This document shows positions 36,388 to 45,393 of a stretch of 64,000 nt of DNA, one piece after another. Under the pieces are notes generated by a model. It was not told the DNA's origin, did not search any database, and saw only the letters and a program-made list of their open reading frames with translations. This stretch comes from Pseudomonas khorasanensis. GTDB taxonomy: Bacteria > Pseudomonadota > Gammaproteobacteria > Pseudomonadales > Pseudomonadaceae. Position 1 is the first letter of the stretch; each line of letters starts with the position of its first letter. Both the position numbers and the translations under genes were made by a program. The stretch covers positions 1-64,000 of the forward strand of contig NZ_JABWQP020000018.1 of NCBI RefSeq assembly GCF_014268505.2, in the 5' to 3' direction.

Positions 36388-37110
36388 ATGTTGCGTTCAA
36401 TTTTCCGTCGTCTCACGAAGGCCCTGCTCTGGTTCGCGGGCGGCAGCGTTTTGCTGGTGATGCTGTTTCGCTTCGTGCCGCCACCCGGCACGGCGCTGAT
36501 GGTCGAGCGCAAGATCGAATCCTGGGTCGATGGCGAGCCAATCGATTTGCAGCGCACCTGGAAGCCATGGGACGAGATCTCCGACGATCTGAAGGTGGCG
36601 GTGATTGCCGGCGAAGACCAGAAATTCCCCGAGCACTGGGGTTTCGATCTGCGCGCAATCCAGGCTGCGTTGGCCCATAACGAACTGGGCGGATCGATTC
36701 GCGGCGCCAGCACCCTGAGCCAGCAAGTGTCGAAGAACCTCTTTCTGTGGTCGGGCCGCAGTTATCTGCGCAAAGGTCTGGAGGCCTGGTTTACCGCGCT
36801 GATCGAGGTGCTGTGGCCCAAGCAGCGGATTCTTGAGGTGTATCTGAACAGCGTCGAGTGGGATGACGGCGTTTTTGGGGCCGAGGCTGCCGCCCGCCAT
36901 CACTTCGGTGTAAGCGCCAGGTCGCTGTCGCGGCAACAGGCGAGTTATCTGGCAGCGGTGCTGCCCAATCCGCGCGTCTGGAGTGCGAGTCATCCGACCG
37001 GTTATGTGTCACGCCGGGCCGGGTGGATTCGTCAGCAGATGAGTCAGTTGGGTGGGGACAGTTATCTGCTGGGCCTGAATGATTCGCGGCGGGCGCCTTG
37101 GGCTGAATAA
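36388..37110 (+). CDS. mtgA: Monofunctional biosynthetic peptidoglycan transglycosylase
   Basis: GT51 glycosyltransferase that polymerises lipid II into glycan strands. 240 residues with one N-terminal membrane anchor (about 11-30), the catalytic Glu76 in AGEDQKFPEHWG, GASTLSQQVSKNLF and the KQRILEVYLNSVEWDDGVFG segment. No transpeptidase domain follows. It ends just before a REP pair and the rpoH terminator. Confidence 0.95.
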   Translation: MLRSIFRRLTKALLWFAGGSVLLVMLFRFVPPPGTALMVERKIESWVDGEPIDLQRTWKPWDEISDDLKVAVIAGEDQKFPEHWGFDLRAIQAALAHNELGGSIRGASTLSQQVSKNLFLWSGRSYLRKGLEAWFTALIEVLWPKQRILEVYLNSVEWDDGVFGAEAAARHHFGVSARSLSRQQASYLAAVLPNPRVWSASHPTGYVSRRAGWIRQQMSQLGGDSYLLGLNDSRRAPWAE

Positions 37111-37124
37111 CACCGAAATTCCAA

Positions 37125-37213
37125 TGTGGGAGCGAGCCTGCTCGCGAAAGCGGTGTGTCAGCCTGTGTTGATGTCACTGATAAACCGCATTCGCGAGCAG
37201 GCTCGCTCCCACA
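37125..37213. repeat. REP pair (REPIN)
   Basis: Inverted REP copies at 37125-37148 and 37190-37213, between mtgA and the rpoH terminator. Confidence 0.92.
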
Positions 37214-37236
37214 GGGACTTGTGTTGAAACAGAAAT

Positions 37237-37274
37237 GAAAACGCCCCGATCATCGCTGATCGGGGCGTTTTTTA
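37237..37274. terminator. Bidirectional terminator between mtgA and rpoH
   Basis: 12-bp stem ACGCCCCGATCA (37241-37252) with its complement (37257-37268) and loop TCGC, flanked by AAAA on the left and TTTTTT on the right. Good intrinsic terminator for mtgA and weaker for rpoH. Confidence 0.9.
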
Positions 37275-37289
37275 TTGCGGATGCGCCAA

Positions 37290-38144
37290 TTACGCGGCGA
37301 TCGACAACTTGAGCTTGTTCATCGCGCTCTTTTCGAGCTGACGGATACGCTCGGCCGACACGTTGTACTTCTGCGCCAGGTCGTGCAGCGTGGCTTTCTC
37401 TTCTGCCAGCCAGCGCTGGTAGAGAATGTCGCGGCTACGTTCGTCCAGCACTTCCAGCGCTTCGTGCAGGTTGGTGTTGGAGTTGTCGCTCCAGTCGGCA
37501 TCTTCCAGTTGACGGGCCGGGTCGTACCGGTGGTCTTCCAGATAGTTGGCCGGCGACTGGAAAGCGCTGTCGTCGTCGGCTTCGGCAGCCGGATCGAAGG
37601 CCATGTCATGGCCGGTCAGACGGCTTTCCATCTCGCGCACTTCCCGCGGCTCGACGCCAAGGCTTTCCGCCACGCGGTGGACTTCCTCGTTGTTCAGCCA
37701 CGCCAGACGCTTCTTCTGGCTGCGCAGGTTGAAGAACAGTTTGCGCTGGGCCTTGGTGGTCGCGACTTTCACAATGCGCCAGTTGCGCAGGATGAACTCG
37801 TGAATTTCCGCCTTGATCCAGTGCACCGCGAACGACACCAGACGCACACCCATTTCCGGGTTGAAGCGTTTAACGGCCTTCATCAGGCCGACGTTACCTT
37901 CCTGGATCAGGTCAGCCTGAGCCAGACCGTAGCCGGAATAGCTACGGGCAATGTGTACGACAAAACGCAGGTGGGCGAGCACCATCTGCCGAGCCGCCCC
38001 CAAATCCTGCTCATAGTAGAGACTCTCGGCCAGTTCACGCTCCTGCTCCGGCGTCAGCAATGGAATGCTGTTGACGGTGTGCACATAGGCTTCCAGGTTC
38101 GCACCCGGAACCAACGCATACGCAGGTTGCAAAGAATTGGTCAT
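37290..38144 (-). CDS. rpoH: RNA polymerase sigma factor RpoH (sigma-32)
   Basis: Heat-shock sigma factor, 284 residues. Region 2 holds LVLAHLRFVVHIARSY and the RpoH-box QRKLFFNLRSQKKRLAW; region 4.2 ends AEKYNVSAERIRQLE-like sequence and SAMNKLK. The ATG at 38144 follows GGAGG; longer frames run into the leader. It lies 115 bases downstream of ftsX in the conserved ftsY-ftsE-ftsX-rpoH order and may have its own promoter there. The leader could act as an RNA thermometer, but I have not folded it. Confidence 0.97.
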   Translation of the reverse strand: MTNSLQPAYALVPGANLEAYVHTVNSIPLLTPEQERELAESLYYEQDLGAARQMVLAHLRFVVHIARSYSGYGLAQADLIQEGNVGLMKAVKRFNPEMGVRLVSFAVHWIKAEIHEFILRNWRIVKVATTKAQRKLFFNLRSQKKRLAWLNNEEVHRVAESLGVEPREVREMESRLTGHDMAFDPAAEADDDSAFQSPANYLEDHRYDPARQLEDADWSDNSNTNLHEALEVLDERSRDILYQRWLAEEKATLHDLAQKYNVSAERIRQLEKSAMNKLKLSIAA

Positions 38145-38259
38145 ACGAAAAAACCTCCGACTCACAAACTCGTGCCTCTCGGCACTGCGAAAAATTGACC
38201 GGGAACTCAGACGCAAGTTCCCATAAAAACCGCAAGGTCAATCACGCGCAAAAAAGATT

Positions 38260-39285
38260 CTACTTCGGCGCCAGCTCCCTGAGGTGGCGTGCGACTGCAA
38301 TCCATGCACCGATATAACCCAACAGCACCGCGCCAAGCAAGAGTGACAGACCGTCGGCAACTGGCACTCCGGCCAGCGCGAAGTCACTGCCATACAAGCC
38401 GGCCAGTCCAACCACCGCGTCGTTCAGCCAGTCCAGGCCGAACGCCAGAACACCCCAGGACAACAGCCCTGCACCGAAGCCATACAACGCGCCCATATAA
38501 AGGAAAGGGCGGCGCACATAACTGTCAGTGCCGCCGACGAGTTTAATCACTTCTATCTCGGTGCGGCGGTTTTCAATATGAAGACGAATGGTATTGCCTA
38601 TCACCAAAAGTAATGCAGACACCAACAGCACCGTCAGACCAAAGACAAAACGATCGCCGAGCTTGAGGATGGCGGCCAGACGCTCGACCCAGACTAGATC
38701 AAGTTGCGCCTGTTGTACCTTGGGCAGCTCGGAAAGTTTTTGTCTTAATGCTTCCAGGGTCGGCTTGTCGACTTCGTTCGGCGTGACCAGCACAACGCCC
38801 GGCAGCGGGTTTTCCGGCAGCTCGCGCAGGGCGTCACCCAACCCTGACTGCTGCTGGAATTCCTCAAGCGCCTGATCGCGACCGACGTATTCAGCATCCG
38901 CTACGCCGGGCATGCCTTTGATCTGCTCGCGCAACGATTCGCCCTGCTGCGCGCTGGCGTCGAGTTGCAGATACAGCGAAATCTGCGCCGCGCGCTGCCA
39001 GGATCCGCCGAGACGTTCGACGTTATTGAGCAACAGCGAAAGCCCCATCGGCAGACTCAACGCAACGGCCATCACCATGCAGGTGAAGAAGCTGCCGATC
39101 GGCTGCTTGCCAAGACGGCGCAGGCTGTCGAGCAGGCTGGCGCGATGGCTTTCGACCCAGGCGCGGAACAGCGTGGCGAAGTCCGGGCCGTCGTCATCGT
39201 CATGTTTTTTCTTTTTTGCCGGTTGCGGATCGGCGGCCTTCGGGGCCACGCGCTCGGAAACCTTGGGACTGCGTGTCGCACTCAT
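38260..39285 (-). CDS. ftsX: Cell division protein FtsX
   Basis: Integral membrane partner of FtsE in the divisome, regulating peptidoglycan hydrolases across the membrane. 341 residues: a charged cytoplasmic N-terminus containing KKKKHDDDD, a first membrane segment near residue 75, a periplasmic domain, then three C-terminal membrane helices. ATGA-type overlap with ftsE. Confidence 0.96.
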   Translation of the reverse strand: MSATRSPKVSERVAPKAADPQPAKKKKHDDDDGPDFATLFRAWVESHRASLLDSLRRLGKQPIGSFFTCMVMAVALSLPMGLSLLLNNVERLGGSWQRAAQISLYLQLDASAQQGESLREQIKGMPGVADAEYVGRDQALEEFQQQSGLGDALRELPENPLPGVVLVTPNEVDKPTLEALRQKLSELPKVQQAQLDLVWVERLAAILKLGDRFVFGLTVLLVSALLLVIGNTIRLHIENRRTEIEVIKLVGGTDSYVRRPFLYMGALYGFGAGLLSWGVLAFGLDWLNDAVVGLAGLYGSDFALAGVPVADGLSLLLGAVLLGYIGAWIAVARHLRELAPK

Positions 39286-39953
39286 ACTCCGGCCTCCCCG
39301 TCGCCGATCAATCGGCCACGTTGCAGCGTCAGCATGCGGTGACGCATGCGCGCGATCAGCGCCAGGTCGTGACTGGCGATCAGCACGCTGGTGCCCAGAC
39401 GATTGATGTCTTCGAAAACGCCCATGATTTCAGCCGCCAGACGCGGGTCGAGGTTACCGGTCGGTTCGTCCGCCAGCAGCAACGCCGGGCGGTGAACGAT
39501 GGCGCGGGCAATGCCCACGCGCTGCTGCTGACCGGTGGACAGGTCGCCCGGGTACAGATCGGTTTTATCCGACAGCGCCACTCGCTCCAGCGCGGAATCG
39601 ACGCGCTTGGCAATTTCGGCCTTGGACAAGCCGAGAATCTGCAGGGGCAACGCGACGTTGTTGAACACCGTGCGATCGAACAGCAACTGGTGGTTCTGGA
39701 ACACCACACCGATCTGCCGACGCAGGAACGGAATCTGCGCGTTGCTGATGGTGCTCAAGTCCTGCCCGGCGAGCAGCAGTTTGCCGCTGGTCGGGCGCTC
39801 CATCGCCAGCAACAGGCGCAACAGCGTGGATTTACCGGCGCCGGAATGGCCGGTGACAAAAAGGAACTCGCCACGACGGACTCGAAAGCTCAGCTCATGC
39901 AAGCCGACGTGACCGTTCGGGTAGCGTTTACCGACCTGTTCGAAACGAATCAT
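39282..39953 (-). CDS. ftsE: Cell division ATP-binding protein FtsE
   Basis: ABC-type ATPase, 223 residues. Walker A GHSGAGKST near residue 36, Q-loop VFQNHQLL, signature LSTGQQQRVGIAR, Walker B ALLLADEPTGNLD and H-loop ASHDLALI. Works with FtsX to transmit an ATP-driven signal to murein hydrolases. Overlaps ftsY and ftsX by four bases each. Confidence 0.97.
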   Translation of the reverse strand: MIRFEQVGKRYPNGHVGLHELSFRVRRGEFLFVTGHSGAGKSTLLRLLLAMERPTSGKLLLAGQDLSTISNAQIPFLRRQIGVVFQNHQLLFDRTVFNNVALPLQILGLSKAEIAKRVDSALERVALSDKTDLYPGDLSTGQQQRVGIARAIVHRPALLLADEPTGNLDPRLAAEIMGVFEDINRLGTSVLIASHDLALIARMRHRMLTLQRGRLIGDGEAGV

Positions 39954-41452
39954 GAACGCTCCCGCTCGGCAAACAGTGCCTGGACAAAGGGTTCGGCTTC
40001 AAAGGTACGCAGATCGTCGATGCCTTCACCGACGCCGATGTAGCGGATCGGCAGGCCGAACTGTTTGGCCAGGGCGAAAATAACCCCGCCCTTGGCGGTA
40101 CCGTCGAGCTTGGTCAGCGCCAGGCCGGTGAGTTCGACGGTCTGGTTGAATTGCTTGGCTTGGTTGATGGCGTTCTGGCCGGTGCCGGCGTCGAGAACAA
40201 GCAGCACTTCGTGCGGCGCGTCGGCGTCGAGCTTGCCGATCACCCGGCGAACCTTTTTCAGCTCTTCCATCAGGTTGTCTTTTGTGTGCAGACGCCCGGC
40301 GGTGTCGGCGATCAGCACGTCGATGCCACGGGCCTTGGCGGCCTGCACGGCGTCGAAGATCACCGAGGCGGAATCGGCGCCGGTGTGCTGGGCGATGACC
40401 GGGATCTTGTTGCGCTCGCCCCAGACCTGCAACTGCTCCACGGCAGCGGCGCGGAAGGTGTCACCAGCCGCCAGCATGACTTTCTTGCCTTCCAGTTGCA
40501 GCTTCTTCGCCAGCTTGCCGATGGTGGTGGTCTTGCCGGCGCCGTTGACGCCGACTACCAAAATCACGAAAGGCTTGTTCTGCGAAGCGATTTTCAGCGG
40601 TTGTTCGACCGGCTTGAGCATCGCGGCCAGTTCGGCTTGCAAGGATTTGTACAGCGCGTCGGCATCGGCCAGCTCCTTGCGGGCGACCTTTTGAGTCAGG
40701 CGCTGAATGATTTGTGTGGTGGCTTCGACACCCACGTCGGCAGTGAGCAGGCGGGTTTCGAGGTCATCGAGCAGCTCATCGTCGATGGTCTTGCGACCGA
40801 GGAACAGGCTGGCCATGCCCTCGCCGATGCTGGCGCTGGTTTTCGACAGGCCCTGCTTGAGGCGGGCGAAGAAACCGGCTTTGGTTTCTTCGGTGCGCGG
40901 GGCTTCGACAGGCGTTTCAATCGGCGTCTCAGCAGGCGCCTCGACAGCGACTTCAGCTGGCACGGCGGGTGCAACCGGCGCAGCAACAATCGGCTCTGGC
41001 TCTGGCTCAGTGGCCGGAGCAATCGGGGCGACAAAGACAGGCGCAGGTGGCTCGGCGGCAACCGGCTCTGGCTCGATGACAGGCTCAAGGGACGGTTGCG
41101 CCGCTGCCTCGTGGGCAGGCGGAGGAATCTGCGGAGTGATCCCCGACGCAGCTTCTTCGACGAAGCCCACCGGCTCTTCAGCGACCGGCAGCGTCAGCCA
41201 GGGCTCGGCAGGCGGCGTCAGGGGCAGTTCTGCAGCCGACGGCGCTTGAGACTCGGCCTCCGGTTGCAGCACGGGCTCGGCGATTGGCAGAACAATCGGC
41301 GCTGGCTCTTCTTCAATGACGGGGGCCGGTTCTGGAATCGCAGGCGGCTGTTCGACGACGGGTTCCTGCGGTTTCTTCCGCAGCCATCCGAACAGGCTTT
41401 TCTTCTCGCCAGCCGCAGCTGGGGTCTTCTTGTCGTCGTTGGAACCAAACAT
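39950..41452 (-). CDS. ftsY: Signal recognition particle receptor FtsY
   Basis: SRP-type GTPase that docks ribosome-SRP complexes at the membrane. 500 residues: an acidic, Pro/Ala/Glu-rich A domain of about 190 residues, then N and G domains with the P-loop GVNGAGKTTTIGKLA, DTFRAAAVEQL, DTAGRLHTK and TKLDGTAKGG. The A domain is long and repetitive (Pro-Glu-Pro tracts), a region that varies widely between species. It is first in the ftsYEX operon and divergent from the M16 peptidase pair. Confidence 0.97.
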   Translation of the reverse strand: MFGSNDDKKTPAAAGEKKSLFGWLRKKPQEPVVEQPPAIPEPAPVIEEEPAPIVLPIAEPVLQPEAESQAPSAAELPLTPPAEPWLTLPVAEEPVGFVEEAASGITPQIPPPAHEAAAQPSLEPVIEPEPVAAEPPAPVFVAPIAPATEPEPEPIVAAPVAPAVPAEVAVEAPAETPIETPVEAPRTEETKAGFFARLKQGLSKTSASIGEGMASLFLGRKTIDDELLDDLETRLLTADVGVEATTQIIQRLTQKVARKELADADALYKSLQAELAAMLKPVEQPLKIASQNKPFVILVVGVNGAGKTTTIGKLAKKLQLEGKKVMLAAGDTFRAAAVEQLQVWGERNKIPVIAQHTGADSASVIFDAVQAAKARGIDVLIADTAGRLHTKDNLMEELKKVRRVIGKLDADAPHEVLLVLDAGTGQNAINQAKQFNQTVELTGLALTKLDGTAKGGVIFALAKQFGLPIRYIGVGEGIDDLRTFEAEPFVQALFAERERS

Positions 41453-41796
41453 GGAGGACGGCTATCTCACGGTAGCGACGCGCCAACAGGGCGCCCCGGC
41501 AAATAAATATTCGATGCAGAACAGACTGTGTTTCATCCAGCTTGTTCACGCGCAACATTTTGTCGAGACGCTCAAGGCACCTCAAGATCGTTTTAACGAT
41601 GGGTTAAACCCGGCAAAGATCGGCGAAAACGCGGAGTTTCGTGGGTAAAACACAGCTTTGCGCCGCGAACCTATACAGCCTTATCAAGTCACCGGACCTG
41701 ATAGGCGTGGTCGCCGGTAAAACGGAACAGTATCCTAGCACCCTCTCGCCCGCTGACGCTAAGACCAAGCAGGCAGCCCAACAGGTTGAAAAACGA
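41453..41796. other. Divergent intergenic region between ftsY and the M16 pair
   Basis: 344 bases with no supported gene. Toward the M16 gene, TGGTCG and TATCCT are 17 bases apart (41709-41737), a weak sigma70 candidate. TATCA-N12-TGATA (41682-41703) is an interrupted inverted repeat that overlaps the region upstream of it. An AT-rich patch at 41502-41513 may serve ftsY. None is decisive. Confidence 0.35.
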
Positions 41797-43152
41797 ATGA
41801 ATGCTCTAGCCCGCCGCGCTGCAGGCCTGCTGCTCAGCGCAGTCTGCCTGCCCCTTTCGGCCCTGGCGGCCGACCCGCAACCGACCCATGAATTCACCCT
41901 CGACAACGGCCTTAAGGTAGTCGTGCGCGAAGACCATCGCGCGCCGGTCGTTGTCTCGCAGATCTGGTACAAGGTCGGCTCCAGCTATGAAACCCCGGGG
42001 CAGACCGGCCTTTCCCACGCGCTCGAACACATGATGTTCAAGGGCAGCGAAAAGGTCGGTCCCGGCGAAGCCTCGCTGATCCTGCGCGATCTCGGCGCCG
42101 AAGAGAACGCTTTCACCAGCGACGACTTCACCGCGTATTACCAGGTGCTGGCCCGTGATCGTCTCGGCGTGGCTTTCGAACTGGAAGCGGATCGCATGGC
42201 CAACCTGCGCCTGCCGGCCGACGAGTTCGCCAAGGAAATCGAAGTCATCAAGGAAGAGCGGCGTTTGCGCACCGATGACAAACCGATGTCCAAGGCCTAC
42301 GAACGCTACAAGGCCATGGCCTATCCGGCCAGCGGTTACCACACCCCGACCATTGGCTGGATGGCCGACCTGGAACGCATGAAGGTCGAGGAACTGCGCC
42401 ACTGGTATCAGTCCTGGTACGCGCCGAACAACGCCACGCTGGTCGTGGTCGGCGACGTTACCCCGGACGAAGTGAAGACCCTCGCCCAGCGCTATTTCGG
42501 GCCGGTCGCCAAACGCGATGTGCCACCGGCGAAAAAGCCGCTGGAACTGGCCGAGCCCGGCGAACGCCAGATCACCCTGCGCGTGCAGACCCAGTTGCCA
42601 AGCCTGATGCTCGGCTTCAACGTGCCGAGCATCGCCACGGCCGAAGACAAACGTTCGGTGAATGCCCTGCGCCTGATCTCGGCCCTGCTTGACGGAGGCT
42701 ATAGCGGTCGCATCCCGACGCAGCTGGAACGCGGCGAAGAACTGGTCTCCGGCGGCTCGTCGGATTATGACGCCTACACCCGTGGCGACAGCCTGTTCAC
42801 CTTGTCGGCAACGCCGAACACACAAAAGAAAAAGACCATCGCCCAGGCGGAAGCCGGCTTGTGGAAATTGCTCGAGCAGTTGAAAACCACCACGCCGTCC
42901 GCCGAAGAACTGGAGCGCGTACGCGCGCAGGTTATCGCCGGCCTGGTCTACGAACGTGACTCAATCACCAGCCAGGCCACCGCGATCGGTCAACTGGAGA
43001 CGGTCGGTCTGTCGTGGAAGCTGATGGACACAGAACTGGCCGATCTCGAAAGCGTCACCCCGCAAGACATTCAAAATGCCGCGAAAAAATATTTCACCCG
43101 CGAACGTCTCAGCGTCGCCCACGTCCTGCCTTTGGAGACGACTCATGAGTGA
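41797..43152 (+). CDS. M16 family zinc peptidase (active subunit)
   Basis: Pitrilysin-type protease of 451 residues with a signal peptide ending LSALAA near residue 25. The inverted zinc motif HxxEH is intact (His74, Glu77, His78 in LSHALEHMMF), with a downstream Glu in EIEVIKEERR. Exported to the periplasm or membrane. It is followed with eight bases of overlap by an M16 paralogue without the zinc motif; such pairs act as heterodimers in this family. The longer frame from 41641 is not used because the signal peptide would be buried. Confidence 0.93.
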   Translation: MNALARRAAGLLLSAVCLPLSALAADPQPTHEFTLDNGLKVVVREDHRAPVVVSQIWYKVGSSYETPGQTGLSHALEHMMFKGSEKVGPGEASLILRDLGAEENAFTSDDFTAYYQVLARDRLGVAFELEADRMANLRLPADEFAKEIEVIKEERRLRTDDKPMSKAYERYKAMAYPASGYHTPTIGWMADLERMKVEELRHWYQSWYAPNNATLVVVGDVTPDEVKTLAQRYFGPVAKRDVPPAKKPLELAEPGERQITLRVQTQLPSLMLGFNVPSIATAEDKRSVNALRLISALLDGGYSGRIPTQLERGEELVSGGSSDYDAYTRGDSLFTLSATPNTQKKKTIAQAEAGLWKLLEQLKTTTPSAEELERVRAQVIAGLVYERDSITSQATAIGQLETVGLSWKLMDTELADLESVTPQDIQNAAKKYFTRERLSVAHVLPLETTHE

Positions 43153-44635
43153 GCGCAAAACCCCACGCCTGATGCTGCTCGGCCTTGTCGCTGCCGTGGC
43201 GATCGGCTCCGCTGCGGTTTATCTGTCGCCAGACGCTGACAGCCACGCCAGCGAAGCACTGGATAACGCCAAGTCCAGCCAGAAGCTGCAATCGCTGGCC
43301 GAACTCGACGGCAAAGCCCCGGCCAGCCGCAAGCTCGATGTGCAGACCTGGAACACCGCCGAAGGCGCCAAAGTGCTGTTCGTCGAAGCCCATGAGCTGC
43401 CGATGTTCGACATGCGCCTGATTTTCTCCGCCGGCAGCAGCCAGGACGGCAACGCCCCCGGCCTCGCCGTGCTGACCAATGCCATGCTCAACGAAGGGAT
43501 CGCCGGCAAAGACGTCGGTGCCATCGCGCAGGGTTTCGAAGGCCTGGGTGCCGACTTCGGCAACGGTGCATTCAAGGACATGGCGCTGGCCTCGCTGCGC
43601 AGCCTGAGTGCCCCGGAACAACGTGAACCGGCGCTGAAGCTGTTCGCCGAAGTGGTCGGCAAACCGACCTTCTCCGCCGATTCCTTCGCACGCATCAAGA
43701 ACCAGATGCTCGCGGGTTTCGAATACCAGAAACAGAACCCCGGCAAGCTTGCCAGCCTTGAGCTGATGAAGCGTTTGTACGGCGATCACCCCTATGCGCA
43801 TTCGAGCGACGGCAATTCGCAAAGCGTGCCGAAGATCACCGTCGCGCAATTGCGTGAATTCCATGCCAAGGCCTACGCGGCGGGCAACGCGGTGATTGCG
43901 CTGGTCGGCGATTTGTCCCGCGCCGAAGCCGAGGCCATCGCCAATCAGGTCTCCTCCGCCCTGCCGAAAGGCCAGGCACTGGCGAAGGTCGCTGCGCCGC
44001 AGGAACCCAAAGCCAGCGTCAACCACATCGAGTTTCCCTCCAAACAGACCAACCTGATGCTCGCGCAACTGGGCATCGATCGTGATGACCCGGATTACGC
44101 CGCGCTGTCGATGGGCAACCAGATCCTCGGTGGCGGCGGTTTCGGCACGCGTCTGATGAGCGAAGTGCGCGAGAAGCGTGGCCTGACTTACGGTGTGTAC
44201 TCGGCGTTCAGCCCGATGCAGGCCCGTGGCCCGTTCATGATCAATCTGCAGACCCGCGCGGAGATGAGCGAGGGCACCCTCAAACTGGTCCAGGACGTGC
44301 TCGCCGACTATCTGAAAAACGGCCCGACGCAGAAAGAACTCGACGATGCCAAGCGCGAACTGGCCGGCAGTTTCCCGCTGTCCACGGCAAGCAACGCCGA
44401 CATCGTTGGCCAACTCGGCGCGATGGGCTTCTATAATCTGCCGCTGAGCTATCTGGACGATTTCATGCGTCAATCCCAGAGCCTGACGGTTGCGCAAGTC
44501 CGCGACGCCCTGAACAAACACTTGAGCACGGAGAGAATGGTCATCGTCACCGCTGGCCCGACCGTGCCGCAAAAGCCGTTACCGGCCCCATCTGATAAAC
44601 CTGCCGAGCAACCGCTCGGGGTTCCGGAGCATTAA
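43145..44635 (+). CDS. M16 family peptidase homologue lacking the zinc motif
   Basis: 496-residue pitrilysin-fold protein with an N-terminal signal anchor (LMLLGLVAAVAIGSAAVYL). Where the active paralogue has HxxEH this one reads LAVLTNAMLNEG, so it cannot bind zinc and should be the non-catalytic partner. The C-terminal half has GGGGFGTRLMSEVREKRGLTYG, the substrate-binding R/Y motif typical of M16 beta subunits. The ATG lies within the end of the first gene, so they are translationally coupled. Confidence 0.93.
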   Translation: MSERKTPRLMLLGLVAAVAIGSAAVYLSPDADSHASEALDNAKSSQKLQSLAELDGKAPASRKLDVQTWNTAEGAKVLFVEAHELPMFDMRLIFSAGSSQDGNAPGLAVLTNAMLNEGIAGKDVGAIAQGFEGLGADFGNGAFKDMALASLRSLSAPEQREPALKLFAEVVGKPTFSADSFARIKNQMLAGFEYQKQNPGKLASLELMKRLYGDHPYAHSSDGNSQSVPKITVAQLREFHAKAYAAGNAVIALVGDLSRAEAEAIANQVSSALPKGQALAKVAAPQEPKASVNHIEFPSKQTNLMLAQLGIDRDDPDYAALSMGNQILGGGGFGTRLMSEVREKRGLTYGVYSAFSPMQARGPFMINLQTRAEMSEGTLKLVQDVLADYLKNGPTQKELDDAKRELAGSFPLSTASNADIVGQLGAMGFYNLPLSYLDDFMRQSQSLTVAQVRDALNKHLSTERMVIVTAGPTVPQKPLPAPSDKPAEQPLGVPEH

Positions 44636-45249
44636 TGGCGACTCGAGCACCCAAGAAAACTGTGCAAAACGTGCACAACGGCGTCAATCAGCTGCGCATC
44701 ATTGGCGGTCAATGGCGCAGCCGCAAGCTGAGCTTCCCTGACGCACCCGGCCTGCGCCCGACCCCGGATCGCGTGCGTGAAACCCTGTTCAACTGGCTTG
44801 CGCCGTACGTCGAAGGGGCGAAAGTGCTGGACCCGTTCGCCGGCAGCGGCGCGCTGTTTCTGGAAGCGTTGTCCCGTGGCGCGGCCATGGCTCAGGCGCT
44901 GGATGCCAGCAACATCGCCGTGTCGAGCCTGAAAGAACATCTCGGCACCCTGCGCTGCAGCAACGGCCAGGTACAGACCGCTGACGCGCTGCGCTATCTG
45001 GAAACCCAGACCGCGACGCCGTTCGACCTGGTGTTTCTCGATCCGCCGTTCAACCAGAACCTGTTGCCAGCGGTTTGCGCTCTGCTGGAAGAGCGCCAGT
45101 GGCTGGCGCTTGATTCGTGGATCTACACTGAAAGCGAAACAGCGCCTTCGACCCTGGGCCTGCCGGGTAACTGGCGCCTGCATCGGGAACAGAAATCCGG
45201 CCGAGTGTTTTACGCGCTGTGGCAGCGCTCGGCAGAGCTCGCCGGCTAA
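44635..45249 (+). CDS. rsmD: 16S rRNA (guanine(966)-N(2))-methyltransferase
   Basis: 204 residues. Family N-terminus LRIIGGQWRSRKLSFP with RPTPDRVRETLFNWL, SAM-binding LDPFAGSGALFLEA, and the catalytic motif LVFLDPPFNQNL. Begins at the last base of the preceding stop codon (TAATG). Confidence 0.96.
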   Translation: MATRAPKKTVQNVHNGVNQLRIIGGQWRSRKLSFPDAPGLRPTPDRVRETLFNWLAPYVEGAKVLDPFAGSGALFLEALSRGAAMAQALDASNIAVSSLKEHLGTLRCSNGQVQTADALRYLETQTATPFDLVFLDPPFNQNLLPAVCALLEERQWLALDSWIYTESETAPSTLGLPGNWRLHREQKSGRVFYALWQRSAELAG

Positions 45250-45250
45250 C

Positions 45251-45357
45251 TGTGGCGAGGGAGCTTGCTCCCGCCGGGTCGCGAAGCGGCCCCTCTTTTT
45301 CTATTCAAAAGCAGGGGACTGCTGCGCAGTCCAGCGGGAGCAAGCTCCCTCGCCACA
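45251..45357. repeat. Inverted repeat of the TGTGGCGAGGGAGC family
   Basis: 24-base arms at 45251-45274 and 45334-45357 around a 59-base spacer that carries its own GC-rich pairs. The same arm core forms the compact palindrome at 24562-24591. Confidence 0.85.
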
Positions 45358-45393
45358 ACCGTGTGCGTGTTCATCGCCGCATCGAGAACTATC

